Assembly (NCBI GenBank): GCA_964437425.1
Contig: CAYTGO010000006.1
Span: 14,463 to 78,462 of the forward strand
Length of the DNA: 64,000 bases
Reading direction: 5' to 3'
DNA from: Scalindua sp964437425
GTDB lineage: Bacteria; Planctomycetota; Brocadiia; Brocadiales; Scalinduaceae
In this document: piece after piece, positions 1-8,808 of the stretch
Position numbering within the stretch: the first letter of the stretch is position 1
Layout of the letters: each line of letters starts with the position of its first letter
Notes under the pieces: model-generated
The model's input: only the letters and a program-made list of their open reading frames with translations
What the model was told of the DNA's origin: nothing
Database searches by the model: none
Made by a program: the position numbers and the translations under genes

Positions 1-2141
1 AATGTGCACAACTTACCAATACATGTCCGCATGGATTCTTCTACAGTAGTTGCTTCATTGGTAGCAATCGCTACATCCTGCAATAGATGAATCAGTTTTA
101 CCTCCTTTTGTAATGATGTTTCAGTCTTTTTGTGCTCTGTAATTTCATTCGTAAGTTTCTTGGCCATTATATTAAAGTAGGTGGCCAGGATGCCTATCTC
201 ATTATTTGTATTAACTGCGGCCCTAAATGAAAGGCTCCCTTTAGCTATTTTTTGTGTAGCTCCTGTCAACTGCATAATGGGTTTTAAAACCCGGTTTCTA
301 GACCACCAAATGAAATAGATGAACACTAAGATAGCAAGGATCAGAACAAGGATATTGATCAACATATCTCTTTTTGTTGTAGACACCATTTCCAGCATGG
401 CGGCATTTGATTCTTCACCGGAGATATTTGAGATAGCCAGTCCGGTATTGATTGCTGTTGTCGCTACATCAAACCAGGTTGATGCGCTTATCTGATAATT
501 CATACCTTTGATTTGTTTAATAATGACCCAGAATTTATCTTGTTCGCCCACTAAATTGAGAAAAAATGGTTTATAAATTATTACTTCCCCTGAAGCTAAA
601 AAAACAGTTCCTTCTTTACCTGAAAGGATCTGTTCTTTGATCTCAGGATAGTCTTGCCGCACATTATGATGTGTTCTGTTAAGTAACTCCATCATTCCCC
701 ACTCTTTCTCTTTGTCCGGGTGATGGAGATAAAACCCGTTTTGATCGGCTAAAATATAATTGCCGTCAGCATTATTCCTGATGTATTCAAGCGATAATAA
801 CGGAGTTTCAGCCAGCAAGTTGAAGACAACAACCCCTGCCGGTTTTTTGTCTACAAAAACCGGTGTTGCAAAACGCACAACAGGCTTATGGGGAGACTCA
901 ATCTTTCCGTGCTCCATATTAAGATCAAGTGGAGAAATATATACTTCCCCTGGTTCCAGGTCTCTGGTATTCTTGAAATAATATCTTTCACTTTTATCCT
1001 GCAGTTGTGTGTCTGTAGCTATTTTGGTTGTGTCACCATCAAAGTCAACACGCACACGTTCGTGTCCGGAATTATCTAAAAATCGTATCTGGTCATAGAC
1101 CCTTTTTACTTGAGAAAATGTGCTAAAAAGGTTTTCTACATCTCTCTGGTGTTTGTGTGGATAAATAACTCCTTCTGACAACAGGGTTTTAGCGAACGCT
1201 GTTACATTTCTATGGTTGCTCATATTAAGTAAATCAGCAGATATACCAGTCAAATAATTTTTAAAAATCTCTTTCTTCTTGTTAATATCCGAAGAGGTGG
1301 CGTTTATTTCATCTTCCAGTTTTTTACTCTGCGCAAAAACTTTTTCTCTTAAATGTTGAAATTTGTGCAGGAACTCTTCATCGAATATTTCAATAGCCTG
1401 TTTCATCTGGCTCGAAGTAGATGGCAGCTCCATTAAAAGCAATATATTACCTAGAGACTGTTCTGCTATAGAACGGTAATTCTTTATTCTGCTTTTGTTC
1501 TCATTAGAAAGAGGTTCCCCTGTCGCAATGGCATTGCCAACGAGGGCACGTTCAAGTCCTGCGTATTCGCAGAATCTTGCAATATCAGGGCGCAGGACAT
1601 TATTCAAATAGAGTATGTCCTCTTCCTTTTGTTGTGGGGTAAAGGCGGTACTGCACAATTTTAATTCGTTATTGATGTTAGTTGTGGCTATATCAATCCA
1701 CTCATCTTTGGAAATATCACTGTTTTTAATTCTTGGACGTGTAAGTTTGAGTACCTCATATTCTCTAAACCATTTATCAATTCTTGTTTCAAATATTTTA
1801 TCCTCATTTACACTTAATAATTTTCTAATGGTGGCTTTCGCCTTTGAGACTTCGAAATCTCCATTCTCTGCCATCTTAAGGAATTTTGGGAAGAGGGGAG
1901 AAGAACTGCCCTTACCGCTTCCAATTATTGTGGCGCCGTAGCCACGTTCGAGAGCCTGCCATCCTGCCGCAACATTCAGGTAGCCTACTATTTCGTTTTT
2001 TACAACATATTTTTCTGTTAACTTACTCTCTTCAAGAGATCTATTGATTAGTATTCCTACCAGTACAATCAAACCGCACATCAGAATTGCTGAGATAAGG
2101 ATGGTTTGAAATTTAAGTGTTCTGGCTTTTGAAATTTTCAT
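1..2141 (-). CDS. Membrane sensor protein, N-terminal part (NIT-like / Cache / HAMP / start of GAF); runs off window
   Basis: Translating the complement from the ATG at 2141 gives an open frame of 713 codons to the window edge, so the C-terminus is missing. Order seen: a short cytoplasmic start and a TM helix (about residues 10-30), a helical extracytoplasmic part resembling nitrate/nitrite-sensing (NIT) domains (a LERALVGNAIATGEPLS-type stretch near residue 190), a Cache-like sensor region (GNYILADQNGFYLHHP and following, about 455-520), a second TM helix (near 595-615), a HAMP domain beginning at KPIMQLTGATQKIAKG, then a coiled-coil linker and what looks like the first residues of a GAF domain. 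The output is therefore probably a histidine kinase or cyclase to the left of the window, but that part is not visible. The NIT assignment rests on pattern only. It is transcribed away from the multihaem operon at 2764. Confidence 0.75.
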   Translation of the reverse strand, partial: MKISKARTLKFQTILISAILMCGLIVLVGILINRSLEESKLTEKYVVKNEIVGYLNVAAGWQALERGYGATIIGSGKGSSSPLFPKFLKMAENGDFEVSKAKATIRKLLSVNEDKIFETRIDKWFREYEVLKLTRPRIKNSDISKDEWIDIATTNINNELKLCSTAFTPQQKEEDILYLNNVLRPDIARFCEYAGLERALVGNAIATGEPLSNENKSRIKNYRSIAEQSLGNILLLMELPSTSSQMKQAIEIFDEEFLHKFQHLREKVFAQSKKLEDEINATSSDINKKKEIFKNYLTGISADLLNMSNHRNVTAFAKTLLSEGVIYPHKHQRDVENLFSTFSQVKRVYDQIRFLDNSGHERVRVDFDGDTTKIATDTQLQDKSERYYFKNTRDLEPGEVYISPLDLNMEHGKIESPHKPVVRFATPVFVDKKPAGVVVFNLLAETPLLSLEYIRNNADGNYILADQNGFYLHHPDKEKEWGMMELLNRTHHNVRQDYPEIKEQILSGKEGTVFLASGEVIIYKPFFLNLVGEQDKFWVIIKQIKGMNYQISASTWFDVATTAINTGLAISNISGEESNAAMLEMVSTTKRDMLINILVLILAILVFIYFIWWSRNRVLKPIMQLTGATQKIAKGSLSFRAAVNTNNEIGILATYFNIMAKKLTNEITEHKKTETSLQKEVKLIHLLQDVAIATNEATTVEESMRTCIGKLCT

Positions 2142-2185
2142 GGTGTTTTATACAATCCCGACAATGTTCCTGTTTACATGGGTAT

Positions 2186-2213
2186 TTTATAGTTAGTAAG
2201 ATTGAAATCGCAA
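2186..2213 (-). promoter_or_regulatory. Candidate promoter of the sensor gene
   Basis: On the minus strand TTGCGA (2213-2208) and TATAAA (2191-2186) are separated by 16 bp, about 45 bp upstream of the ATG at 2141. An imperfect inverted repeat (AAATAGT at 2213-2219 and ACTATTT at 2231-2237) lies at and just upstream of the -35 box and could be an operator. Based on motif match alone. Confidence 0.3.
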
Positions 2214-2680
2214 AATAGTTGCCAATGTCCACTATTTGGAACGTTTAATATCAGTACATTTCTGACCCGGTTATGTTTTCAGGTTAATATTTAAACATAT
2301 ACATCTGTTGAACGAAGGTTTATTTAAAAAACTCACCCAAGGCAGCTTTGTGGAACATGTTGGTGTATAATGGCTTATGCCGAAAAGGCTGAGGTGGATC
2401 TTGTATGCTTTTGTCAATTATAAACAAAGATAGTTTATAGATCGATTTATCAAGGTGGTGTGATAGTTAAAATGGTATATCAATAATCTAAACAGATTGC
2501 AAATAGTGAAGGCTATTATAACAATTTTTGTTGTTATTTTAAACAGAATATTAGTTTTTTACGTGATTGAGTATCGATTTCAATAACATGAAGGAATAGG
2601 GGCTGGATCTGTCTAACTACAACTTTGGATGTTATAAACGCTTGTCATTAAAAGCATTACTAGCTTTCGAATAGCATTTG

Positions 2681-2710
2681 TTGGAAATGTTTTTGAACTC
2701 CTTGTATAAT
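2681..2710 (+). promoter_or_regulatory. Candidate promoter of the dodecahaem cytochrome operon
   Basis: TTGGAA (2681-2686), an 18-bp spacer and a perfect TATAAT (2705-2710) lie about 50 bp before the ATG at 2764. No strong Shine-Dalgarno sequence precedes that ATG. Confidence 0.4.
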
Positions 2711-2763
2711 AGTGCTCAATATCTATTAGCACTTAATAAACATAAAATAATGAAAGATATCAA

Positions 2764-5124
2764 ATGGGCAACGCAAAATTATTTATCATAGTATTCACGG
2801 CAGTTTTATTGGGAATGGTTGGTGCATGTAAGTCTGTACCTGAAACCGGAAGCATGCAAGCTGCCAGTGCCAAAAGCAACTTGAAAGTAGAGGGCGTAGA
2901 TAAGGGTTGTATGTCATGCCATGAAGGGATTGAGGTTATTAATGACAGAATGCAACCGTATCTCCTGCTGTTTGCCGAACAGAAATATGGAAAGGGTAGA
3001 GGTTATGAGTGTGCCATCTGCCACGAGGGTGTTCCGTCATCAGGAAATAAGGAAGAGTCCCATAAGGGGCTCATTCCAAATCCGTCCAGTATGTGGGTTC
3101 TTCACGAGGGAAAAGGCTGTGCAAAGTGTCATGATGGAAAGGGGAGCATTACTACCCTGATGGGGAAACCACTTGAGAAGCCTGTTGGCGGGGAGATAAT
3201 GTCAGGGCAGACCGCAACTCTGGATCCATCAGGAACCTTGGGCAGAAATTATACTACCAGGCTATCTAAATCACTGCATTCACTTCAGACGGGTATCGTA
3301 AATAAAAATCTCTCTTCAAACGGTGTAGTTTCGAAGGGCACCTTTCCCTATGGCAACTTTGATATGGTAGACACAGATGGCCAGATTCCCGATGTAGGCA
3401 CAGATAAATTCAAGGAGTGGACAGAGAAAGCCATTAAGTTCGGATATCTGAGAAGGCTTGATAGTGTGGAGGAGATACCGGACTTCGAGAAGGGCGTAAG
3501 TGTATTCGGATCGGAAGAAAAAGCCGGTTTTTCAGATACCTATAGGAAACAGTGCGGACGATGCCATGTCTGGGGAGAGGGAAGAGGTAAAAGAGGTGAT
3601 CTCAGGGCATCAGGTTGTGCCGCCTGCCACATGCTCTATGGAAACGACGGGAAGCATGAAGGAGGTGATCCTCAAATAAAAAACACATCTGAACGTTCTC
3701 ATCCGTTAAAGCATCGTATTACTACTGCAATTCCGGCAGCTCAGTGTACTCACTGTCACACAAGGGGAAAGAGGATCGGGACGACCTTTGTGGGGATGTT
3801 TGAGTTTGATTATATAAAGGATGCCCATGCCGTTCCATTTGATGAAAATGCACAGGCACAGAGGCCTCTCTTTACGAAAGAGTATATGCATGTACGTAAG
3901 GATGTACATTTTGAAAGAGGTATGCAGTGCGTAGACTGTCATACGTCAATTGATGTGCATGGTGATGGCAACATCTACCCGGCAACTTTATACCAGGTGG
4001 AGATCAGTTGTTACGACTGCCATGGGACACCGGAAAAATTTCCCTGGGAGCTGTCCGTAGGACATGGAACACCAGTAACTCTGGATGGTGCCAGGGGGAC
4101 ATATAAAAAAAACAGTGTGGAGTATCTGCTTACTTCAAGAGGAAACGTAAAAGAAAACTGGAGAAGAGAGGGAAACACATCATATGTCTACAGCAGGTTT
4201 ACCGGAAAAAAACATGAGATACCTCTGTTGAAGAAAATAAATGAAACCGACACCTACAAGACAAAACAAGGTAAGGTCTCCATGTCGACCATTCATAAGC
4301 ATATTGAGAAGATGGAGTGCTATGCGTGCCATGCCACATGGGCTCCTCAGTGTTTTGGATGCCATATGGAATATGACAGAAGGGTGGAGGGTACAGACTG
4401 GATTACTACTTCGAAAAAGGTTGATCCTGTAACCGGAAGGCAGACTGTAACAAAAAAAGACGGTAACCTGGCATTAGAAAACCGCTCTTTTCTGAGATGG
4501 GAAAGTCCGATACTGGGAATGAATTTGAGGGAGAAGGTGTCACCCCTTGCCCCGGGGTGCCAGGTTTTCTATACATTTATAGATGAAGAGGGAGAGATCA
4601 AGGCGCTCAATAAAACATATACTACTTCAACCGGGCATAATTCTCCTACACTTGCCCCGTTGCAGCCTCATTCAATTTCACTGGTAGCCAGAACATGTGA
4701 GGATTGCCATACCAACCCTAAGACTATCGGATACGGCACCGGCAATTCAAGGAGTGCCGGAAAAATTCTGGGAGACAGTCCTCTCTTTCAGGATTTATCA
4801 AAAGGTGTATATGGCGATATTCCCGGTGCTAAGACCGGTAAATGGCAAGTCCCGAAGATTACTGATTTTCCCTTTGCTCTTGACCAGTTGGTTACGCGGA
4901 GCGGTAAGCAGATCCAGAACATGCCGCTGCCTGAAGACAGGCCGTTAAATGAGAAGGAAAGGAATATTGTGGAAAGAGAGGGGTTGTGCATGGGATGCCA
5001 TCAATACCATGGAACCCCGGAATGGGATAACATTATTAAGAAATACGGCAGGGCGGAAACTCCGGAACAGCACGAAAAGATCATTGAAGAAGCATTCAAG
5101 AGCTTTGTTGAAAAAGCGAAATAA
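2764..5124 (+). CDS. Dodecahaem c-type cytochrome lipoprotein
   Basis: The 786-residue protein begins with a lipoprotein signal (hydrophobic segment then MVGAC, lipidated Cys at about residue 22). It carries twelve CXXCH haem-attachment motifs, in order CMSCH, CAICH, CAKCH, CGRCH, CAACH, CTHCH, CVDCH, CYDCH, CYACH, CFGCH, CEDCH and CMGCH. They are unevenly spaced: three in the first 125 residues, seven between about 265 and 525, and two near the C-terminus. It should be an exported, membrane-anchored electron carrier or multihaem oxidoreductase. I see no hydroxylamine-oxidoreductase signature and cannot name its partner or substrate. Multihaem proteins of this size are typical of anammox bacteria and metal reducers. 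Two small genes follow at short spacing, suggesting an operon. The haem count is directly visible; the function is open. Confidence 0.88.
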   Translation: MGNAKLFIIVFTAVLLGMVGACKSVPETGSMQAASAKSNLKVEGVDKGCMSCHEGIEVINDRMQPYLLLFAEQKYGKGRGYECAICHEGVPSSGNKEESHKGLIPNPSSMWVLHEGKGCAKCHDGKGSITTLMGKPLEKPVGGEIMSGQTATLDPSGTLGRNYTTRLSKSLHSLQTGIVNKNLSSNGVVSKGTFPYGNFDMVDTDGQIPDVGTDKFKEWTEKAIKFGYLRRLDSVEEIPDFEKGVSVFGSEEKAGFSDTYRKQCGRCHVWGEGRGKRGDLRASGCAACHMLYGNDGKHEGGDPQIKNTSERSHPLKHRITTAIPAAQCTHCHTRGKRIGTTFVGMFEFDYIKDAHAVPFDENAQAQRPLFTKEYMHVRKDVHFERGMQCVDCHTSIDVHGDGNIYPATLYQVEISCYDCHGTPEKFPWELSVGHGTPVTLDGARGTYKKNSVEYLLTSRGNVKENWRREGNTSYVYSRFTGKKHEIPLLKKINETDTYKTKQGKVSMSTIHKHIEKMECYACHATWAPQCFGCHMEYDRRVEGTDWITTSKKVDPVTGRQTVTKKDGNLALENRSFLRWESPILGMNLREKVSPLAPGCQVFYTFIDEEGEIKALNKTYTTSTGHNSPTLAPLQPHSISLVARTCEDCHTNPKTIGYGTGNSRSAGKILGDSPLFQDLSKGVYGDIPGAKTGKWQVPKITDFPFALDQLVTRSGKQIQNMPLPEDRPLNEKERNIVEREGLCMGCHQYHGTPEWDNIIKKYGRAETPEQHEKIIEEAFKSFVEKAK

Positions 5125-5149
5125 AGTGATTATTTTATAGGAGGTTAGA

Positions 5150-5701
5150 ATGGCTCTACTAAAATCAATAAATGTTCCATTAGGGACAAAGGCGATCGAC
5201 TTTTGCTTAAAGGGTATAGACGGGGAAATGCACTCTCTTGCTGACTATGATGCTAAAGAAGTTTTGGTTATTGTCATTATGTGTAACCATTGCCCGTATG
5301 TTCATGCTGTGGATGACAGGCTTGTTCAACTGCAGGAAAAATTTGTGGAACGAAATGTCCAGCTTGTCGGAATCAATCCAAATGACGGAATCAAATACCC
5401 CGACGATAATTTCGAAAACATGGTTAAGAGAGCGGAGGAAAAAGGATACAACTTTCCATATTTAAGAGATGAAGATCAATCCGTTGCAAAAAAATACCAG
5501 GCTCAATGCACTCCCGATATATACGTTTACAACAAAGAGAGGGAGTTGTGCTATCATGGCCAGATAGATGATAACTGGCAGCATCCCGAAAAAGTAACAT
5601 CTCATGATTTAAGCGATGCGATTGAAGCACTGCTAGGAGGAAATAAACCATCTCCCGATCAATACCCGTCAATGGGATGTTCGATTAAGTGGAAGGAGTA
5701 A
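5150..5701 (+). CDS. Thioredoxin-fold (AhpC/TSA-like) protein with CNHCPYV motif
   Basis: The 183-residue protein follows a good Shine-Dalgarno (AGGAGG) 25 bp after the cytochrome gene. After a beta strand (VLVIVIMCNHCPYVHAVDDR) it has a CXXCP redox motif typical of the thioredoxin family protein group related to peroxiredoxins, followed by the GINPND segment and a conserved cis-Pro-type region (CTPDIYVYN). There is no signal peptide, so it is predicted to be cytoplasmic although its operon partner is exported. The likely role is thiol-disulfide exchange or peroxide handling; the exact substrate is unknown. Length fits the family. Confidence 0.8.
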   Translation: MALLKSINVPLGTKAIDFCLKGIDGEMHSLADYDAKEVLVIVIMCNHCPYVHAVDDRLVQLQEKFVERNVQLVGINPNDGIKYPDDNFENMVKRAEEKGYNFPYLRDEDQSVAKKYQAQCTPDIYVYNKERELCYHGQIDDNWQHPEKVTSHDLSDAIEALLGGNKPSPDQYPSMGCSIKWKE

Positions 5702-5704
5702 TTG

Positions 5705-5884
5705 ATGAGTAAGAAACCGGAGCAAATTACAATAGGAGAGGAACTTCATATTTGTCCTGAATGCGGGTACGAGGATGGTTTTCATACATCATATGTACGG
5801 CAGACAAAAGAACAGTGTAAAATCATCCTGATATGTCCAAGCTGCCATGCACGTTTTGATCCGGATTGGGTGGTTAGTGTATAA
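5705..5884 (+). CDS. Small zinc-ribbon protein
   Basis: This 59-residue ORF starts at the ATG at 5705, 4 bp after the previous stop; a TTG one codon upstream is also possible. It has two CXXC knuckles (CPECGYEDG and CPSCHARFD) about 35 residues apart, a zinc-ribbon layout. It is probably co-transcribed with the thioredoxin-like gene. Function is unknown; a nucleic-acid or protein-interaction role is usual for such folds. Confidence 0.7.
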   Translation: MSKKPEQITIGEELHICPECGYEDGFHTSYVRQTKEQCKIILICPSCHARFDPDWVVSV

Positions 5885-5950
5885 GGTCAACGGAAGAGAT
5901 AGTAGATTTCTTTTTCTTAAAGTGGAGCAAGGGTAGTTCGTGTTCCCACT

Positions 5951-7261
5951 CTAGTCATTCTGAAAATCGATTCGGGCTAATGTTTTTGCGTCTATGCCAT
6001 ATTCCCGATCGAGATGTTCCATTTCCAGTTGGAAGATCAGCCAGTTTGTTATTTCACCATTTTCCTGACGTATTTCATAAGCAATTTCTACTCCCCTTGT
6101 ACCCATCCGGTTCTCCTTGTCAGCACGGAACAGGGTCAGTATTTTGTGGGCAGCCATTTCATCTCCCTTGAATTTGATACCGCTGTAACTGTAACCAACG
6201 ATGTCCGCCGCCTTCTGTCCAGTTTTTGCTGAATATGCACTTATCACTTTTTTATTACGGTCAAGGATTGCAAGACCGGTAATTCCAAAATGCTCCGGAG
6301 ATTCGTTTTCGAAGAAGGCCTGCATTATACCATCAATTGCCGCCAAATTTCCTGTTGTCAGATGTGCAGTTACCGCACTGGTTATATTCTGAGAATCCTG
6401 GATAATACGAGTCTCGAAGATCTCTTTCTTGTAATCGAGAATTCTGTTCCCCCTGGAGAAATATGGAAGAGTAAAAAACAGGGAGATTATAACCACACAA
6501 AAGAATACGATAGATGGGATTAGCCATCTCTTCATCCGTTTGTATTTTTTTTCGAGATCTTTAATATTTGTCACATCACGACTGAGAAAGATAAATCCTT
6601 CCACATTGTGGTGACCGTCATAGAGAACTGTTGTGCTGGTGGAGACAAAGCGCTTGTTTCCATCCGGTTGCTTGACAACCATCTCTTTTTCCTGCAAAGA
6701 GTTGCCGGCCTGTATGTCTGACACAAACTGTTCGTAAGCTTGCGGATCCTGATACAAATCGGCTAATGGATAGCCTTTCATCTGCTGCCAGGTTCTGCCG
6801 TGTAGCTCTTCAGCGGCCCTGTTCCATGAGAGAATATGTCTGTCACTATCTGCCATAATAATTGCATCAGGAAGTCGATCATTAAACTCCCCGAGTCCGT
6901 GCATTATCTTGGTAGTCTCTTCAAGCCGACTGGCAAGCCTTAACGTCATCTCGTGAGCAATGGATGGGTATTTACGTAAGATATCTTTAATCTGATCGGC
7001 AGGGATCATCATGACCTCTACATCATTCAGCGCCTTGATTGTAGCTGTCCTTATCGATCCGAACAGAAAAGACAACTCACCCGCTGTCGAACCGGGCTCA
7101 GTAACCTCTGCAATCTTCTTGTCGCCTTTATAGACCTCAAGTTCACCGCTGATCAGGATGTACATGTCCTGGGAATGGTCACCTTGTAGAAACAGGGTTT
7201 CCCCTGCTGCAAAGGTTTTTGCATATTGTTGCATGTCAGGTTGTTTGATGATATCCTGCAT
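5951..7261 (-). CDS. cNMP-binding / PAS / single-TM / C-terminal sensor-like protein
   Basis: The 436-residue protein has an N-terminal cyclic-nucleotide-binding fold (about 12-125) that keeps the GEL and RTAT phosphate-cassette residues. A PAS domain follows (about 128-240, with NRAAEELHGRTWQQM and the FLSRDVT end). One TM helix lies at about 250-270, and the C-terminal 165 residues (beginning ILDYKKEIFETRIIQDSQNI) resemble an extracytoplasmic Cache/Tll0287-like sensor. No kinase, cyclase, GGDEF or DNA-binding output domain is present. The gene begins 10 bp after the lipoprotein gene of the Mla operon, of which it is the last member, so it may sense envelope state for that transporter. That role is inference. 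Confidence 0.75.
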   Translation of the reverse strand: MQDIIKQPDMQQYAKTFAAGETLFLQGDHSQDMYILISGELEVYKGDKKIAEVTEPGSTAGELSFLFGSIRTATIKALNDVEVMMIPADQIKDILRKYPSIAHEMTLRLASRLEETTKIMHGLGEFNDRLPDAIIMADSDRHILSWNRAAEELHGRTWQQMKGYPLADLYQDPQAYEQFVSDIQAGNSLQEKEMVVKQPDGNKRFVSTSTTVLYDGHHNVEGFIFLSRDVTNIKDLEKKYKRMKRWLIPSIVFFCVVIISLFFTLPYFSRGNRILDYKKEIFETRIIQDSQNITSAVTAHLTTGNLAAIDGIMQAFFENESPEHFGITGLAILDRNKKVISAYSAKTGQKAADIVGYSYSGIKFKGDEMAAHKILTLFRADKENRMGTRGVEIAYEIRQENGEITNWLIFQLEMEHLDREYGIDAKTLARIDFQND

Positions 7262-7271
7262 CTATATTCCT

Positions 7272-7901
7272 TTACTTTTCTACTAAAGCTTCATGAATAG
7301 CTATACCGATATCTTTTGACACTTCTGCCATGGCAAGGCTCATGGCCTGGGCCAGAGCCAGCGGATTCTTCTCTCTGCATTTTTTCTTCGTTGAAAAGCT
7401 TCGTTCAAAAATAATCCGTTTGCTTGCATCCGGTTCCCTGGCAACCTGCAATATTACACTTATCCTCAATACCGCTTCCCAGCTATCATTTGAATCCCTC
7501 TCAAGGAACTCGTCCACTGTTCCTTCTACGGTATGTGTATGCAGGCTTCCACTGGTTGGCGGGAGGACTGCCTCAAACAGGCCGCTCTCCTTAAGGTCCC
7601 GGGAGAGGAAGTATGTTACAAACTCAGCCGGCCTTACTCTCCACTTATGATAAAAGTATGGTGAGCGTTTAAATTGCTGGTCACTATAGATAATTCTATC
7701 GGTGTTGTAGATTGGTGATGCATTGAAATGTTTTATCTTGAGTACGGTTGACTCCTTGCCTGGATCGGTAGATTTATCATTCCTCAAAGCATCATACTCA
7801 AGAATGTAATATTCAAACTTTGTATTCGGTTGTTCAAGTGATACACAACCACAGAACGCTAATGAAAAAGTTATCAAAATAATTGCGATATAACGCACCA
7901 T
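7272..7901 (-). CDS. ABC-type transport auxiliary lipoprotein (PqiC/YmbA-like)
   Basis: The 209-residue protein has a lipoprotein signal ending in FCGC (Cys near residue 19) and the general layout of the ABC transport auxiliary domain, including an FKRSPYFYHKWRVRPAEFVTYFLSRDLKESGLF stretch of the kind that makes up the core of this family, here given only as a location (about residues 72-105). Such lipoproteins sit in the outer membrane and dock MCE-type lipid transport systems. It lies 27 bp downstream of the MCE gene, which supports this role. Confidence 0.75.
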   Translation of the reverse strand: MVRYIAIILITFSLAFCGCVSLEQPNTKFEYYILEYDALRNDKSTDPGKESTVLKIKHFNASPIYNTDRIIYSDQQFKRSPYFYHKWRVRPAEFVTYFLSRDLKESGLFEAVLPPTSGSLHTHTVEGTVDEFLERDSNDSWEAVLRISVILQVAREPDASKRIIFERSFSTKKKCREKNPLALAQAMSLAMAEVSKDIGIAIHEALVEK

Positions 7902-7927
7902 GTACCTCCGATAATCTTGTTTAAATT

Positions 7928-8758
7928 CTACTTAACACTCTTTTCAAACTCTTTTTCTATAGGTGGCTCGCTAAAAAGTAGCTGAGATGGTTGGATTGAT
8001 ACCTGCTCAAGAGTTTGGTCAAGATTACTACTTGCCTTTTCCAGATACTGCCCAACGACAAGGATGTAACGACCAAGATTTTCAACTTCTATTTCTGTTC
8101 TGGCTATCAGTGCTGATGTATTTGTCATAAGCTTGTTCCATTCTTCTGGGTCAAAGCTTTTATTTATACTTGTTAACGAAGTTTTAATGTCATCTGAAAT
8201 CCCTTTAGAATCAAAATCGTGTAATGATTGATCCAGATGATCCAGAGTAGTTTTTAGACTGGTAGATATCTCGACAATATCCAGGGTATTAAGTTTCTTT
8301 ACGATATCATCTACACTGCGAAACAGTTCGCTGATATTTGATGGCCTAGATGCCAGTACACGATATTCTGTAGGGAATTTCAGATTCGGAGAATCGGCGT
8401 CCATTGACTCATCCATAAGATCCAGCTCAATAAATTTGCTACCCGTAATTCCCACGGCCTTTTGCTGGGCTACCATATTTTCCTCAAGTGTAATATCGGC
8501 TTCTATCTTTAGAATAACCTCTATTAATTTGGAATCCGGAGCCAGGGCTATACGTTCAATATGGCCAATGGAGACACCTCTGTATTTCACTGGAGAGTCG
8601 ATCTTGAGGCCTTGAACAGATTCGTTAAAATAAACTGCATAGAATTGTCCCTTCTCAAGAAAACGATTCATTCCCAATAAAATGATGGTTACTATTGCAA
8701 GGCCAATACCTGCGGCAATGAATAAACCAACATAAAATTTAGCTTTCTGATTAATCAT
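7928..8758 (-). CDS. mlaD: MlaD-family MCE-domain lipid-binding protein
   Basis: The 276-residue protein has one N-terminal TM helix (about 8-29) and a MCE domain (about 38-120) with the VQGLKIDSPVKYRGVSIG signature. A long helical C-terminus (about 140-260) is expected to form part of the periplasmic tunnel. It is the periplasmic substrate-binding component of a phospholipid/hydrophobic compound ABC transporter. It sits between the ATPase and auxiliary-lipoprotein genes, the usual order. Substrate and transport direction cannot be read from sequence. Confidence 0.88.
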   Translation of the reverse strand: MINQKAKFYVGLFIAAGIGLAIVTIILLGMNRFLEKGQFYAVYFNESVQGLKIDSPVKYRGVSIGHIERIALAPDSKLIEVILKIEADITLEENMVAQQKAVGITGSKFIELDLMDESMDADSPNLKFPTEYRVLASRPSNISELFRSVDDIVKKLNTLDIVEISTSLKTTLDHLDQSLHDFDSKGISDDIKTSLTSINKSFDPEEWNKLMTNTSALIARTEIEVENLGRYILVVGQYLEKASSNLDQTLEQVSIQPSQLLFSEPPIEKEFEKSVK

Positions 8759-8808
8759 AGTTAAAACTGAAAAAATTTTAAACCCACCTTAGGAGAGGTG
8801 GTATGTCG

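Larger units (their letters stand above)
2142..2763. other. Intergenic region between divergent sensor and multihaem genes
   Basis: This 622-bp AT-rich stretch has no convincing coding frame. Besides the two promoter candidates listed separately, nothing with clear structure was found. Confidence 0.6.
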
